From assembly GCA_037447655.1 (NCBI GenBank), contig JBBHKE010000586.1, forward strand, positions 172,529 through 207,432: DNA of 34,904 bases. The letters are read 5' to 3'. Below the pieces are notes generated by a model. That model did not search any database. It had not been told where the DNA came from and worked only from the letters and a program-made list of their open reading frames with translations. This DNA is from Zygnema cylindricum. Taxonomy: Eukaryota > Streptophyta > Zygnematophyceae > Zygnematales > Zygnemataceae. Shown piece after piece: positions 22,291 through 32,300 of this stretch; positions within the stretch are counted from its first letter, which is position 1; the number at the start of each line of letters is the position of its first letter. Both the position numbers and the translations under genes were made by a program.

Positions 22291-22342
22291 CTCGGATAGT
22301 TTACCATCGTGCTTTCTAATAAAGTCTCTAAAAAAAAAAAAA
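22291..22342 (+). other. Polyadenylation-like AATAAA followed by an A-run
   Basis: TTTCTAATAAAGTCTCT is followed directly by an A13 run at 22330. A degenerate second version (AATCGTGATTTCGTAAGAAAC followed by an A-run near 22503) lies about 175 bp downstream. This looks like the 3' end of a retroposed transcript, duplicated. No parent gene can be named. Confidence 0.4.
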
Positions 22343-22555
22343 ATCTTGGGTTCCTTTGTACAATAAATTTTGGTTTTTTTTTCGCACTTGTTTCCTTTTT
22401 TAGTTTGTTCCCATGCATTCAGTTTTTCAGTTTTCTAATGCCTTCTGATCTTGTGACTGTGTACCCAGACGGTTTAAAATCGTGATTTCGTAAGAAACAT
22501 TTAAAAAAAAAAATTTTTTCTTTTAAATGAAAGAAAAGGTAAAAAATAACGAGAA

Positions 22556-22975
22556 ATGAAAAAAAGAAAAGTAGGAAAGAAAGAAGGGAGGAAAGAACGA
22601 AGGAAAAAAGAGAGAATGGAGGGAGGGAGGGAGGGAGGGCGGGAGGGAGGGAGGGGAGGAGGGATGAAGAAGGAAGAGAAGAAAAGAGGTAAGGAAGGAT
22701 ATAAAGAAAGTAAAAGGAGGAAAGGAAGGAAGGAATCGACGAAGGAAAAAGGAAGGGAGAAAAGGAAACAAGGAAAGGAGGAAGAAGGTAAAAAGAAGGG
22801 AAAAGGATAGAAGGTAAGGAGGAAAAAAAGAAGGATGGGAAGAAGGGAAGCACAAAAGGAGGAAAGAGGAACGAAGGAAAGATGGATGTGCCAGTGGCTG
22901 CCTGAGTTTTATCAACTAGAAGAGAGAGAGAGAGGGAGAGAGTGGAAGAGAGGGAGAGAGGGAGAGAGGGAGAGG
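22556..22975 (+). repeat. Purine-rich (GGAA/GGGA)n microsatellite block with G-quadruplex potential
   Basis: About 420 bp is almost wholly purine on the plus strand. 22621-22663 is a (GGGA)n run with at least eight GGG tracts, ample for an intramolecular G-quadruplex. Long frames on both strands (Lys/Glu/Gly or Ser/Pro/Phe/Leu runs) are artefacts of the repeat. Confidence 0.9.
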
Positions 22976-24025
22976 GTCCGTTTGGTCCTGTTTGGTACTT
23001 TGTTTTTTTTTTGGGGGGCGCCCGTGGTTATTTTTTTGGGCATGTTCAAAGTTCCTTCGCGGTTAATTTCGGTCTGTACAAACGCTTGCGTGGCAGTACA
23101 TTTTGGTTTGGAAGGATTCGTACATATCATGTCCGCAAAGCGTTTCCTTTTCGTACGGAAAAGTGGGTTCGTGTCACGACACGTTAGTTGACGTAGGTTA
23201 GCGTCACGTGCCAGTTCACGGCGGACAAAGAAAAGTACCGTTTTCATACCATACCGTTTTCCCATTTTTCAAGTGTGAACCACGCAATTGTTGTTGGTGC
23301 AATGGGTTAGGAATGCGGACAAGCGGGTCCATACTATTAACTGCAAACTCTTTGTGCTGTACGCTTTGCGAACTTTTGTGCGGCGTTTCTGCCGTGTAAA
23401 TCCGTACTCGGAGATGTACGGCTTGAGTCTACGCCTTATATTTGAGATCTCCGGTTAGCGACTTTGCCGCGCATGGTAAATGTGCACGAAAAAAGAAAAA
23501 TGCGCACTTAAAAGGCAAAATAAAACACGCACTTAAAGGACAATATTCGCTCGTTTTTATCATTTAGTTTCATCGATATTTCTACGTGGGTACGTTTTCT
23601 TATCTTGTACGAAGTTTTTTTCGTTTCAATTGAAGCTCAATTGAAGTGAGAAAGTACATACGCGCAGCAATTTGTTTTACATGTGGTTACATGTGGTTGC
23701 CGCAGTTTTGTTACAGTAAACCTTGGTCGGCCGTGTGAACTGTTTTTTTTTTTTGACGGTCGTCGCTCGCAAGCGCGACACTTTTTTAACCGGTCGTTAC
23801 ATTATTTCGCAAATCAAAGTTGTTCGACGGATTCCCAAATAGCGTAAAGTACGCTAATTGTTTCATTACGGTATCTATTTCATTACGCTAATAATTCACG
23901 GTTCACGATTCACGGTGTACTGTAGTAACGATTCACCGGTGTACGGTGTACTATGCTAATGCTTTAATGAATGTACGGTAAAGCCATTTAGGGACCAGGT
24001 AGATCCAACAGAACCGACCAAACAA
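22976..24025. mobile_element. Putative repeat element of about 1.05 kb containing repeat C in plus orientation
   Basis: It contains 23265-23832, the inverted partner of 16948-17360. The ends show a weak inverted similarity: CCGTTTGGTCCTGTTTGG near 22979, and AACAGAACCGACCAAAC near 24008 when read in reverse complement. Frames of 60-120 codons in it (22835-23399) overlap in several registers and show no domain. Near 23880-23960 there are CGGTGTAC words as at 1277-1342. Element ends are tentative. Confidence 0.45.
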
Positions 24026-24073
24026 ATTCAGCTTCCAAATGTCACGTCACGGTCTCCAGACAGTTGGTGTAAT

Positions 24074-24133
24074 CGTACGATTTCTGTTCGTACGATTTTT
24101 GTTCGTACGGTTTCTGTTCGTACGGTTTCTGTT
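24074..24133. repeat. Minisatellite, 15 bp x 4
   Basis: Four units of CGTACGRTTTYTGTT in tandem. On the minus strand they encode a five-residue periodic peptide within a frame at 24028-24369, which I do not regard as a gene. Confidence 0.9.
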
Positions 24134-24414
24134 GCAACCGCCACCTTAATTCGTTGAGCCTTCATAGTATATACCTTCCCTTCCTTGAACCAATGTAGTG
24201 CAATAATCGCACGTGCGGTTGTCTCTTTTCCTTCCCTTTGTTGACTATTCTGTGACAAACGCTGACTGCAACCGTCATAGGAGACGGACTCCTCCACAAT
24301 AGTTATTGTACTGCCACGTGTCCGCTGTTTATTCGTCCTTAGGTTGCATTGATGACTGTTTAGTTTCAACTTGGGAGGAAATTTAGGGTTTAGAACCAGG
24401 CGCGGAGTTTTTGG

Positions 24415-25040
24415 GGAGATGGAGAGAGGAGAGTGAGAGAGAGAGAGAGGGAGAGGGGCAGAGTAGAAGCTAGTGAGAGAGAGAGAGGGAGGGAGGGAGA
24501 GAGAGGGAGAGAGAGAGAGGTGAGTGAGAGCAGGAGAAAGGGACAGACAGTGGAAGCTAGTGAGAGAGAGAGAGAGAGAGGGAGAGAGAGAGGTGAGAGG
24601 AGAGGAAGTGGAGGTAGAGAAATTAAGGAAGTGTGAGAGGTAATTATCGGAAAAGGTTCGAGTGAGAGCAAAAGGGAAAGTGAAGGGAGAGAGAGAAAAG
24701 TCAGCAGTAGGCAGAGAGGGAGAGAGAGAGAGAGACAGAGGATGAGAAAGGGGGGAGAGAAGATAGAGAAATGAAGGGAGCGTGACAGGTAATTGGAAAC
24801 CGTACGAGCGAGAGCAAGAGGGAAATTGAAGAGAGACGGAGAAGAGTCAGTGGTGGACAGAGAGAGAGAGAGACAGAGGGAAGAGAGAGAGAGGCAGAGA
24901 GAAGGGAAGACAGATAAGAGTTAGAGAGAGAGGGAGAGAGGAGTGAGAGAGAGAGAGAGAGAGAAAGAGAAAGCGAAAGAGAGAGAGAGAGAGAAAAAGA
25001 GAAAGAAAGAGAAGGAGAGCTCGGGGGGCGGTTGAGAGGG
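24415..25040 (+). repeat. (GA)n-rich leader region upstream of the glycosyltransferase gene
   Basis: About 600 bp of GAGA-type sequence with AGAGGGAGA words and a few unique islands (for example 24636-24690 and 24780-24850, which are diverged copies of each other). It ends eight bases before the proposed start codon. It could be 5' UTR or promoter; GA-rich promoters and leaders are known in plants, but nothing here proves a transcription start. No TATA box is evident. Confidence 0.75.
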
Positions 25041-25048
25041 AATCGAAG

Positions 25049-25326
25049 ATGATCCCTCGTCGAATTGGTCCTTTGCGTAGTGAGAGAGGGGGGCGAAGCT
25101 CAGGAGGGGGTGGAGGGAGAGTGGGACTCCAATGGGTGGCTTTAGTTCTTTCCATTATCCTATGGAGGGAAGCTATGTACCAACGGTCTAAAAATTTGGA
25201 AATTCAGGAGATTTTGCCAGCTGTCAACACTGAAGAGGTTGCCGAGTCCGTACCGAAGAATCCTCTGGAAATTACAGAAGATTTGTCTCTTTTGGAAGAG
25301 ACACTGGCTCATGCGAGGAAAGGCTG
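25049..25326 (+). CDS. GT90 exon 1: cytosolic tail, signal anchor, stem
   Basis: Residues 1-92 plus two bases. A basic, Gly-rich N-terminus (RRIGPLRSERGG, then five Gly) precedes the membrane anchor VGLQWVALVLSIILW. An acidic stem follows (EITEDLSLLEE). The donor chosen is GTGGGT at 25327. It is the only one nearby that gives phase 2 to match exon 2, and it is followed at once by a T19 run. ATG 25049 is the first in-frame Met that gives a sensible anchor, but the frame is open into the GA-rich leader. Confidence 0.7.
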
Positions 25327-26299
25327 GTGGGTTTTTTTTTTTTTTTTTTTGGTTTTTTTATTATTATCATTGTTTTTTTTTTTTTTTTGTTGTCTTCTGT
25401 TTTCAGCTTGTTTCGGGTAAAATCTGTTTCAGATTTTTTTGGCTGTTTCTGTTTCGATGTTGTTTTTTTTTTCTGGTTTTATATGTTTTTTGTTTGGTTG
25501 TGGATTTTGTTAAATTTCGTAATTTTCTTTCTCAGAGTCCACAAAATCTTCTTTTTTTACTTTTTTTCCTTATTTGTTTGTCTTTCCATTAGTTTTGTAA
25601 TTCTACCCTTTTTTGTTTTTCTTCCTTCTTTTGTTTCTTTTCCTTTTCATGTTTTCTTTCATTTTATTTCTGGTTCTCAATTTTTAGTGTGTGAAAAACT
25701 GACGGAAAAAGACGGAACCTCTCTCCCTCTCTCCCTCTCTCCCTCTCCCCCTCTCCCCCTCTCCCCTCTTCTCCCCTTCTCCCTCTCTCTCCCCCCTCCT
25801 CTCTCTTCCTCTCCCCTCTCCCTCTCTCCTCCCTCTCCCCTCTCCCCCTCTCCCTCTCTCCCTCTCTTCCTCTTTCCCTCGCCCTCGCCCTCTCCCTCTC
25901 CCTCTCCCTCTCTCACTCTTTCTCTCTGTCGGTCGCAGGGCAAAATACGAGAAATGGAAAAATGTGACCTCTGATTTAATTGACAACCCACTCTCCTCTC
26001 CCTCTCTCTCTATATCTCTCTCTCTCTCTCTCTCTCTCTCCCCCCCTCTCTCTGTTTGTCGGTCGCAGGGCAAAATATGAGAAATGGAAAAACGTGACCG
26101 CCGGTTTAGATGACAACCCACATTTCAATTTGTCACACCCTGTGACGTTACTCTATGCCAATATTTTGGAGGGAATGCTGGTCCCATTTTCTCGAATACC
26201 GGGGGAGAAGTCTGGGATGGGAAGCAGTGGAATGATTGGACCGAGAATGCTTCATATTATGGGAGAGAAACCGGAGGTCAGTAATTAGAGCTTAAACTT

Positions 26300-26361
<62 letters not shown>

Positions 26362-29300
26362 AACCTAAGGTCAGTAATGAGGGCTTAAACTTTCTCTCTC
26401 TCTCTCCCTCCCTCCCTCCCTCCCTCCCTCCCTCTCTCTCTCTCTCTCTCCTCTCCCTCTCCCTCTCTCCCTCTCCCTCTCCCTCTCCCTCTCCCTCTCC
26501 CTCTCCCTCTCCCTCCCTCCTCTAAACCTGAGTCTAAACTTGAACCCGAGTTTAAAAATAAACGGGAGATTATATTCGTTTTCTTGTCTTTTTCCCCCGC
26601 TTTTTCGTTTAATCGGTTGTGTTTGTTAAGATTTAGTTTGATAAAACTTGTTTGACCGATTTTGTTCGATAAAATTTCGTTTTTTGAATTCTGTTTAGTG
26701 AATTGTGTTTAATGAGTGTGTTTAATCATTTTTGAAATATATTATCAATTTGGTTTAATCAATTTTGTTTGAAAATTTGTGTTTATCGTCACTTTTTTGT
26801 TCCGATTTCGTCTCAATTTTCTTGTGGGTGTTTTTTTTCCTCCCGCCTCTTTCCTTTTCATTTAATAAATTTGTAAACTTTGTGATCTATTAGGGCAAAA
26901 AAACCCCGAAAAAATAATTTTAAAAGATCCCTATCAATGTAAATCTATTAGATCTTTAGGGATCATTATCTATTTTTAATATCTATCTTTAATATCTGTT
27001 ATCTTTTTTATCAATTATTTCATTTTTTCAGGTTTTGACTTAGGATAGAGTTTCCTTTCAGGTTTAAGTTGTTTGAAAAAAACATAATTAGGAGGTGAAA
27101 TTAACGTTTTTTACTTTTAAAAAAGGGAATATGACATCTGCAAATCTCCCAAATTTATTTATCAAATTTCTGTCCTCTATCCACCGTTATTAATTTTGCT
27201 ATTTTCCTCCCTCCCTCCCTCTTTTTTTTCTGTTTTAACTTTTGTGCACACCTTTCTGTTGACACTACTCCACACTATTTCATGTGGGATTTCTAAAAGT
27301 TAAAAGTTTGACTTTTTTTTTTTTAATTCCCAGATCCACTTAAATTTTACCGAACAGAAAATTTCAATTACGTCTTAAATGTTCAATTGATTAAAGAAAA
27401 AAAAACTGGAATTTTCTTCGATAACGATGATGGAATTTTGCGGTAAAACTTAATTTTATTTTTGTTTTCTTTCACCGATTTGTACCCATGGGAGCACTAA
27501 AACCATTATTTTGCAAATTGTCTCTCTATCCCTCTATGCCTCTATCCCTCTATGCCTCTATCCCTCTATGCCTCTATGTCTCTATGCCTCTATGTGTCTA
27601 TCCCTCTATGTCTCCATCCCTCTATGTCTCTATCCCCCTATGTCTCTATCCCTCTATGCCTCTTTGCCTCTATCCCTCTACCCCTCTATGTCTCTATCCC
27701 CCTATGTCTTTATCCCTCCTGTCTCCCTTCTACCCTTTTTCTTCCCCTAAAATGGCAAATGGGTAATAGTTGAATTAAATTAATATTATGACATTTCTGG
27801 AAACAATGAATTGCAATTTTATTCTATATTTTATTCTATTATCTATCCTGTCTTTTATTCTCTACCTATTCTATAGTACATTCTATATTTGTGTTATTCT
27901 CGATTTGTATTTTCTATATTTGTTTTATTCTATTTTTTTAATATTTTATACTTGTTTAAACGGTTAAATTTCGATTATCCACTATGTTTAAACCGGTTGA
28001 TGGTATGAGATTTCAGCTTCTAGACGTACATTGTTTATTTGTTTACTGTTTATCTTTTATTTTTTATCTTTTATTGTTTATCTTTTTATTGTTTATCTTT
28101 TTATTGTTTATCTTTTGTTGTTTATCTTTTTATTGTTTATCTCTTATTGGTTACCTTTCATTGTTTATCTTTTTATTGTTTATCGCTTGTGGTTATCTTT
28201 ATTGTTCATCTTTCATTAAACTTTTTGGCTTTATTATTTTTACTTTTAGCCATAGTCAAAGGCGTGGAAAACTCTTGCCATCTTATATGGTCTTCAGTTT
28301 GTGTAATATATAATATAATATATAATGTAATGTGTTATGTAGTATGAGTTTATGCCGCACTTTATTTTAATGTTCGAATCAAAGACATAGACTATGGCAG
28401 CATTTTCTCCAAATAGGAAGAGAGGGAGGGAAAAAGGAGGGGAGAGGGGAAATAATGGCAGTTGGAGAAGGGGATTAGGATATGGATAGGAAGAGGAACT
28501 GGAGGGCAATGGGATGGAGAGGGAGAGGTAGAGGGAGTGGGGAGGGGAGATAGAGGCAATCGGAGGAGTCAGAGAGGAATAGAACAGGAATAGGGAGAGG
28601 GAGAGGGACTAAAATGTTTCAAACCTTAAAAAAGCTCTTCTTTTTTAGGTTCAACAAGTTGTAGAATTCTGTCATTTTTTACTTACAAAAACAAACTTTG
28701 GGATTTTATCTTCCTGCCGTATGTTCAAATCAAAACATTATTTTTGTTATTATCATTATTATATTTATTATTATTATTGGAATGTATAATAATCTTTGCC
28801 CGATCTCTAGATTTGGTTCTACAGTATATGGCTCAAAAAACCCTGCAAAAACGCTTGAAAACTCTTGAAAACTCCAGAAAGCTCCAGGAAACTCATTTTT
28901 TTTTGTTTTTTTTTGTTTTTTTTGTTTTACAGTTTATGGCTTGTACAGGCCACATTCGAATAGTGGAGGGAAAAGTTTATTTCCGATACGGAGGTTTTGT
29001 GAACGAGGAACAACGGCTCTCTCGCTTTCACCAGAGTATTAAAATGCTCCAAGTAAGACAAAATAGTAGTAATAACAATAATAACAACAATAATAACAAG
29101 AGTAATAACAATAAGAACAATAATACAATAATAACAATAGTAACAATAATAACACTAGTAACGATAATAACAATAATAACAATAGTAACAATAATAACAA
29201 TAATGACAATAATGACAATAATGACAATAATAACAATAATAACAATAATAACAATAATAACAATAATAACAATAATAACAATAATAACAATAATAACAAT

Positions 29301-32300
29301 AATAACAATTATAACAATAATAACAATAATAACAATAACAACAATAACAACAATAATAGCAATAATTAGAACATCTACAATAATAAGAACAATAATAATA
29401 ACAATAATAATAATAACAATAATAACAATAATTAAAACAATAATAACATTAATAGTAACAATAATCATAACAGTGATGATAACAATAAATAACAATAATT
29501 ACAATAACAATCATAACAATAATAACAATAGTATCAATAACAACAATAATAACAATAATAACAATAATAACAATAATAACAATAATTACAACAATAACAA
29601 CAATAATAATCCCGGTAACAATTCCTTTGTTATTTTTTTTTTTCAACTATCTCGTTTTAACTAGAGTATTAAAATGCTCCAAGTCAGTCAAAATAACAAT
29701 AGTAAATTCACTATCTTTTCGCATCAGAGTGTTAAAATGCTCCAAGAAAGAACAGTACTAATCCCAGTCTTTTCCTCCTCCCTTTTTTTTTCTTCTTTCT
29801 CTTTCCACGCGAGTCATCAAATCCTCCATGCAAGACAAAATAACATTCCCATTCACACATTTTCCTTCTCCATTTTCTTCTCCCTTTTTTCCCCTTCTCC
29901 CTTTTTCCCCCCTCTCCCTTTTTTCCCCGTCTCCCTTTTTTCCCCTTCTCCCTTTTTTCCCTTCTCCCTTTTTTCCCTTCTCCCTTTTTTCCCCTTCTCC
30001 CTTTCCTCCCTCCCTCCCTCTCTTCCCTCCCTCCCTCCTCCCTCCCTCCCTCCTCCCTCCCTCCTCTCCTCTCCTCCTCCCTCTCTCTTTCCAGGACGCC
30101 GTAGACTGGTACGGTCTCTCCTATATTAGAGTGGAGCTATTTTTAAATATGTGTGATATGCCTTTCAGTTTTCTCACATTTTCCTTATCCATTTTTCTTC
30201 TCCCTTTTCCCCTTCTCCATTTCCTCCCTCCCTCTCCTCCCTCCTTCCCTCCTACTTCTCTCCTCTCCTCCTCCCTCCCTTTTCCCAGGACGCCGTAGAC
30301 TGGTACGGTCTCTCCTATATTAGGGTGGAGCTATTTCTAAACATGTGCGATATGCCCTTCAGTTTCCTCTCCGCTATAGCACCCACTCGGGCAGGATACC
30401 CAATTTTTTCCACTCAAGGGGCCGTGGGAACCACGGATGTTATAATTCCCGATCCCGTGGACCTTTTCCCGAGTTATTTGCCCGATTTGGGGGACCAGGT
30501 AAGGAGAGGGAGAGGGAGAGGAGAGGGTGGGGGTAGGAGAGGAGAGCAGGAGAGAGAGGGTGAGAGGAGAGGGAGAGGAGAGGGAGTGGATAAGGAGAGG
30601 ACAGAAGGAGAGTGAGGGGAGAGGGAGGGGAGAGGAGGAGAGAGGGAGAGGAGAGAGGGAGAGGAGAGGAGGAGAAGAGAGAGGGAGAGGAGAGGAGGAG
30701 AGAGAGAGGAGAGGAAGAGAGAGGGAGAGGAGAGGAGGAGAGAGGGAGAGGAGAGGAGGAGAGAGGGAGAAGAGAGGAGGAGAGAGGTAGATGCGAAGGT
30801 CGTAGAGTGAAAGAATCTTTTTCAGAAGAGAACTAAATGTTAAGGAAATGGGATTTATTTTTTATTTTTTCCAAGGTCATGGATATGGGGTTTTAAAATG
30901 TGGTTTTTTTGGGTTTATTAATTAGGTTCCTTGGTCAAAAAAAGTTTCAAAGGCGGTTTTTCGAGGAGCTTCGACAAATTATGACCTTTATGACTATAAT
31001 TGGCGAGCAAGTCCTCGATTTCGTTTACATCGGTAATGTTCTCCGAATTGAACTTATACTTCGCAAAGATTTGAAGTCTAACTCGTAGTGTAAAAAAGTT
31101 GTGTCGTAAAAGCTTCTTTTGTAAAAACCTCTTTTGGTAAAATCTTCTTTTTTGTGAAAACTTCGTTTTGTAAAAAACTTTTTTTTGTAAAAACTTCTTT
31201 TGTAAAAACTTTTGTAAAATATTTGTAGTGTTGGTAGTGTAAAAGACAGTTTTTTAATTATTTTTTTCACGAATTTTCAATGTTTCTCGGGTTTTGCGAT
31301 GAATTCGATTTCTTCCGTTTCTTTTGTTTTTTCTCCAAATATGTTCCGGAACTCCAAATATTTGTGTTCTTTAAACAATTTTTTTCTGTTGTTTGTCCGA
31401 TAATATTGTCGTTTTTGAGGAACTTGTAACAACCTTCTTTGATGTATATGTTATTGTCTCTTTTTTCTCATCGTTCCTTTATAGAAAAAATTCTTTGTAT
31501 CTTTTTCGTCATCCTTTCTTTATCGAAATATTTCGTTGTATCTTTTTCCTCATCCTTTCTTTATAGAAATATTTCATTGTCTCTTTATTCACATCCTTTC
31601 TTTATAGGAATATTTCGTTGTCTCTTTTTTCTCATCCTTAATTATTACATTTTACTGTTTGTTTTTGTTTCTCTCCCTCAGACTCTCTGACTCGTATCCT
31701 GATCTCATCGACGCTCGAATAACTCGATTTGAACGCCATCGTCCTGAACATATTCGAGTGTAAGTTTCCTTTTCGAGGTTTTAAACTAAAAAATATTTGT
31801 TTAAAATAAGAATGGCTTTAACTCGATTTGAACGCCATCGTCCCGAACATATTCGAGTGAAAGTTTGTTTTTCGAGGTTTGGAGGGCGGGAGGGGGAAAA
31901 GGAGAGGAAGGGAGAGAGGCGGGAGGGGAAAAAGGAGAGGAAGGGAGAGAGGCGAGAGGGGAGAGAGAGTGAGCGCAAGGAGCAACAGAGAGAGGGAGCG
32001 AGGGAGAGAGGGAAAAAAGACGGAGGGAGAGGAGGAGAGAGCGTGTGAGAAAGAGAGGGAGCGAGGGAAAAATAAAAATGTACTCATTTGAAGTTTAGAA
32101 AGATAGAAAAAAACCTTGGGATTTTGAAAAGTAAAAGCCAATATTAATCAACTCGAGTAACTCGTTAGGTGATACTTAGTTTTTAAATCTCGCAAAGATC
32201 TCGACAAAAGGAAAAGGTAAAAAACTCAAAAAAGTAATGAAATACAAATAATAAATAATTGATATCGGTTTTTTTTGGCGGTTTTCAGTATGAAGAAAGA

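Larger units (their letters stand above)
26277..28932 (+). other. Intron 2, with exon 2 donor copies and several minisatellites
   Basis: 2656 bp. A (CT)n run (26300-26360) is followed by a copy of the exon 2 end and donor (26361-26400), then more CT repeats (26391-26522) and a third, degenerate copy (26521-26552). Next come T-rich unique sequence, a CTCTATGYC minisatellite (27520-27720), a 15-bp TTTATTGTTTATCTT minisatellite (28035-28215) and a GA-rich patch (28410-28610). It ends TTTGTTTTACAG. No further exon is recognised inside. Confidence 0.75.
29053..30288 (+). other. Intron 3, with exon 3 donor copies and a decoy exon 4 start
   Basis: 1236 bp. Order: donor, (AATAAC)n microsatellite (29058-29610), copies 2, 3 and 4 of the exon 3 end (29644-29697, 29709-29750, 29799-29852), CT-rich microsatellite, decoy exon 4 start (30084-30175), second CT-rich block, true acceptor TTTCCCAG. 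The microsatellite creates long Ile/Thr/Asn, Val/Ile and poly-Leu frames that are not genes. Confidence 0.8.
31033..31681 (+). other. Intron 5, with two minisatellites
   Basis: 649 bp. Holds a GTAAAAACTTCTTTT-type minisatellite (31090-31222) and an exact-period 41-bp tandem repeat (31455-31640) with CATCCTTTCTTTATAGAAAT and ATTTCGTTGTCTCTTTTT. Ends TCTCCCTCAG. Confidence 0.75.

Noticed and set aside
22419-22915. Phe/Leu/Ser/Pro and Lys/Glu/Arg frames of up to 144 codons
   Set aside because: Translation of a purine-rich microsatellite on both strands.
25327-26121. Long Phe-, Ser/Pro- and Arg/Glu-rich frames on both strands
   Set aside because: They follow T-runs and CT/GA microsatellites inside intron 1; homopurine-homopyrimidine repeats stay open on both strands.
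27488-27773. Three overlapping Ser/Leu/Tyr/Pro periodic frames
   Set aside because: All three frames of the CTCTATG minisatellite are open, which shows composition and not coding.
28744-29664. 306-codon open frame
   Set aside because: It contains exon 3, but most of it is the (AATAAC)n microsatellite, whose units lack stops. The Ile/Thr/Asn runs and matching frames on the minus strand are repeat artefacts.
30900-31088. 62-codon frame from 30900
   Set aside because: It overlaps GT90 exon 5 in another frame; exon 5 gives a strong family match, so this is a shadow.
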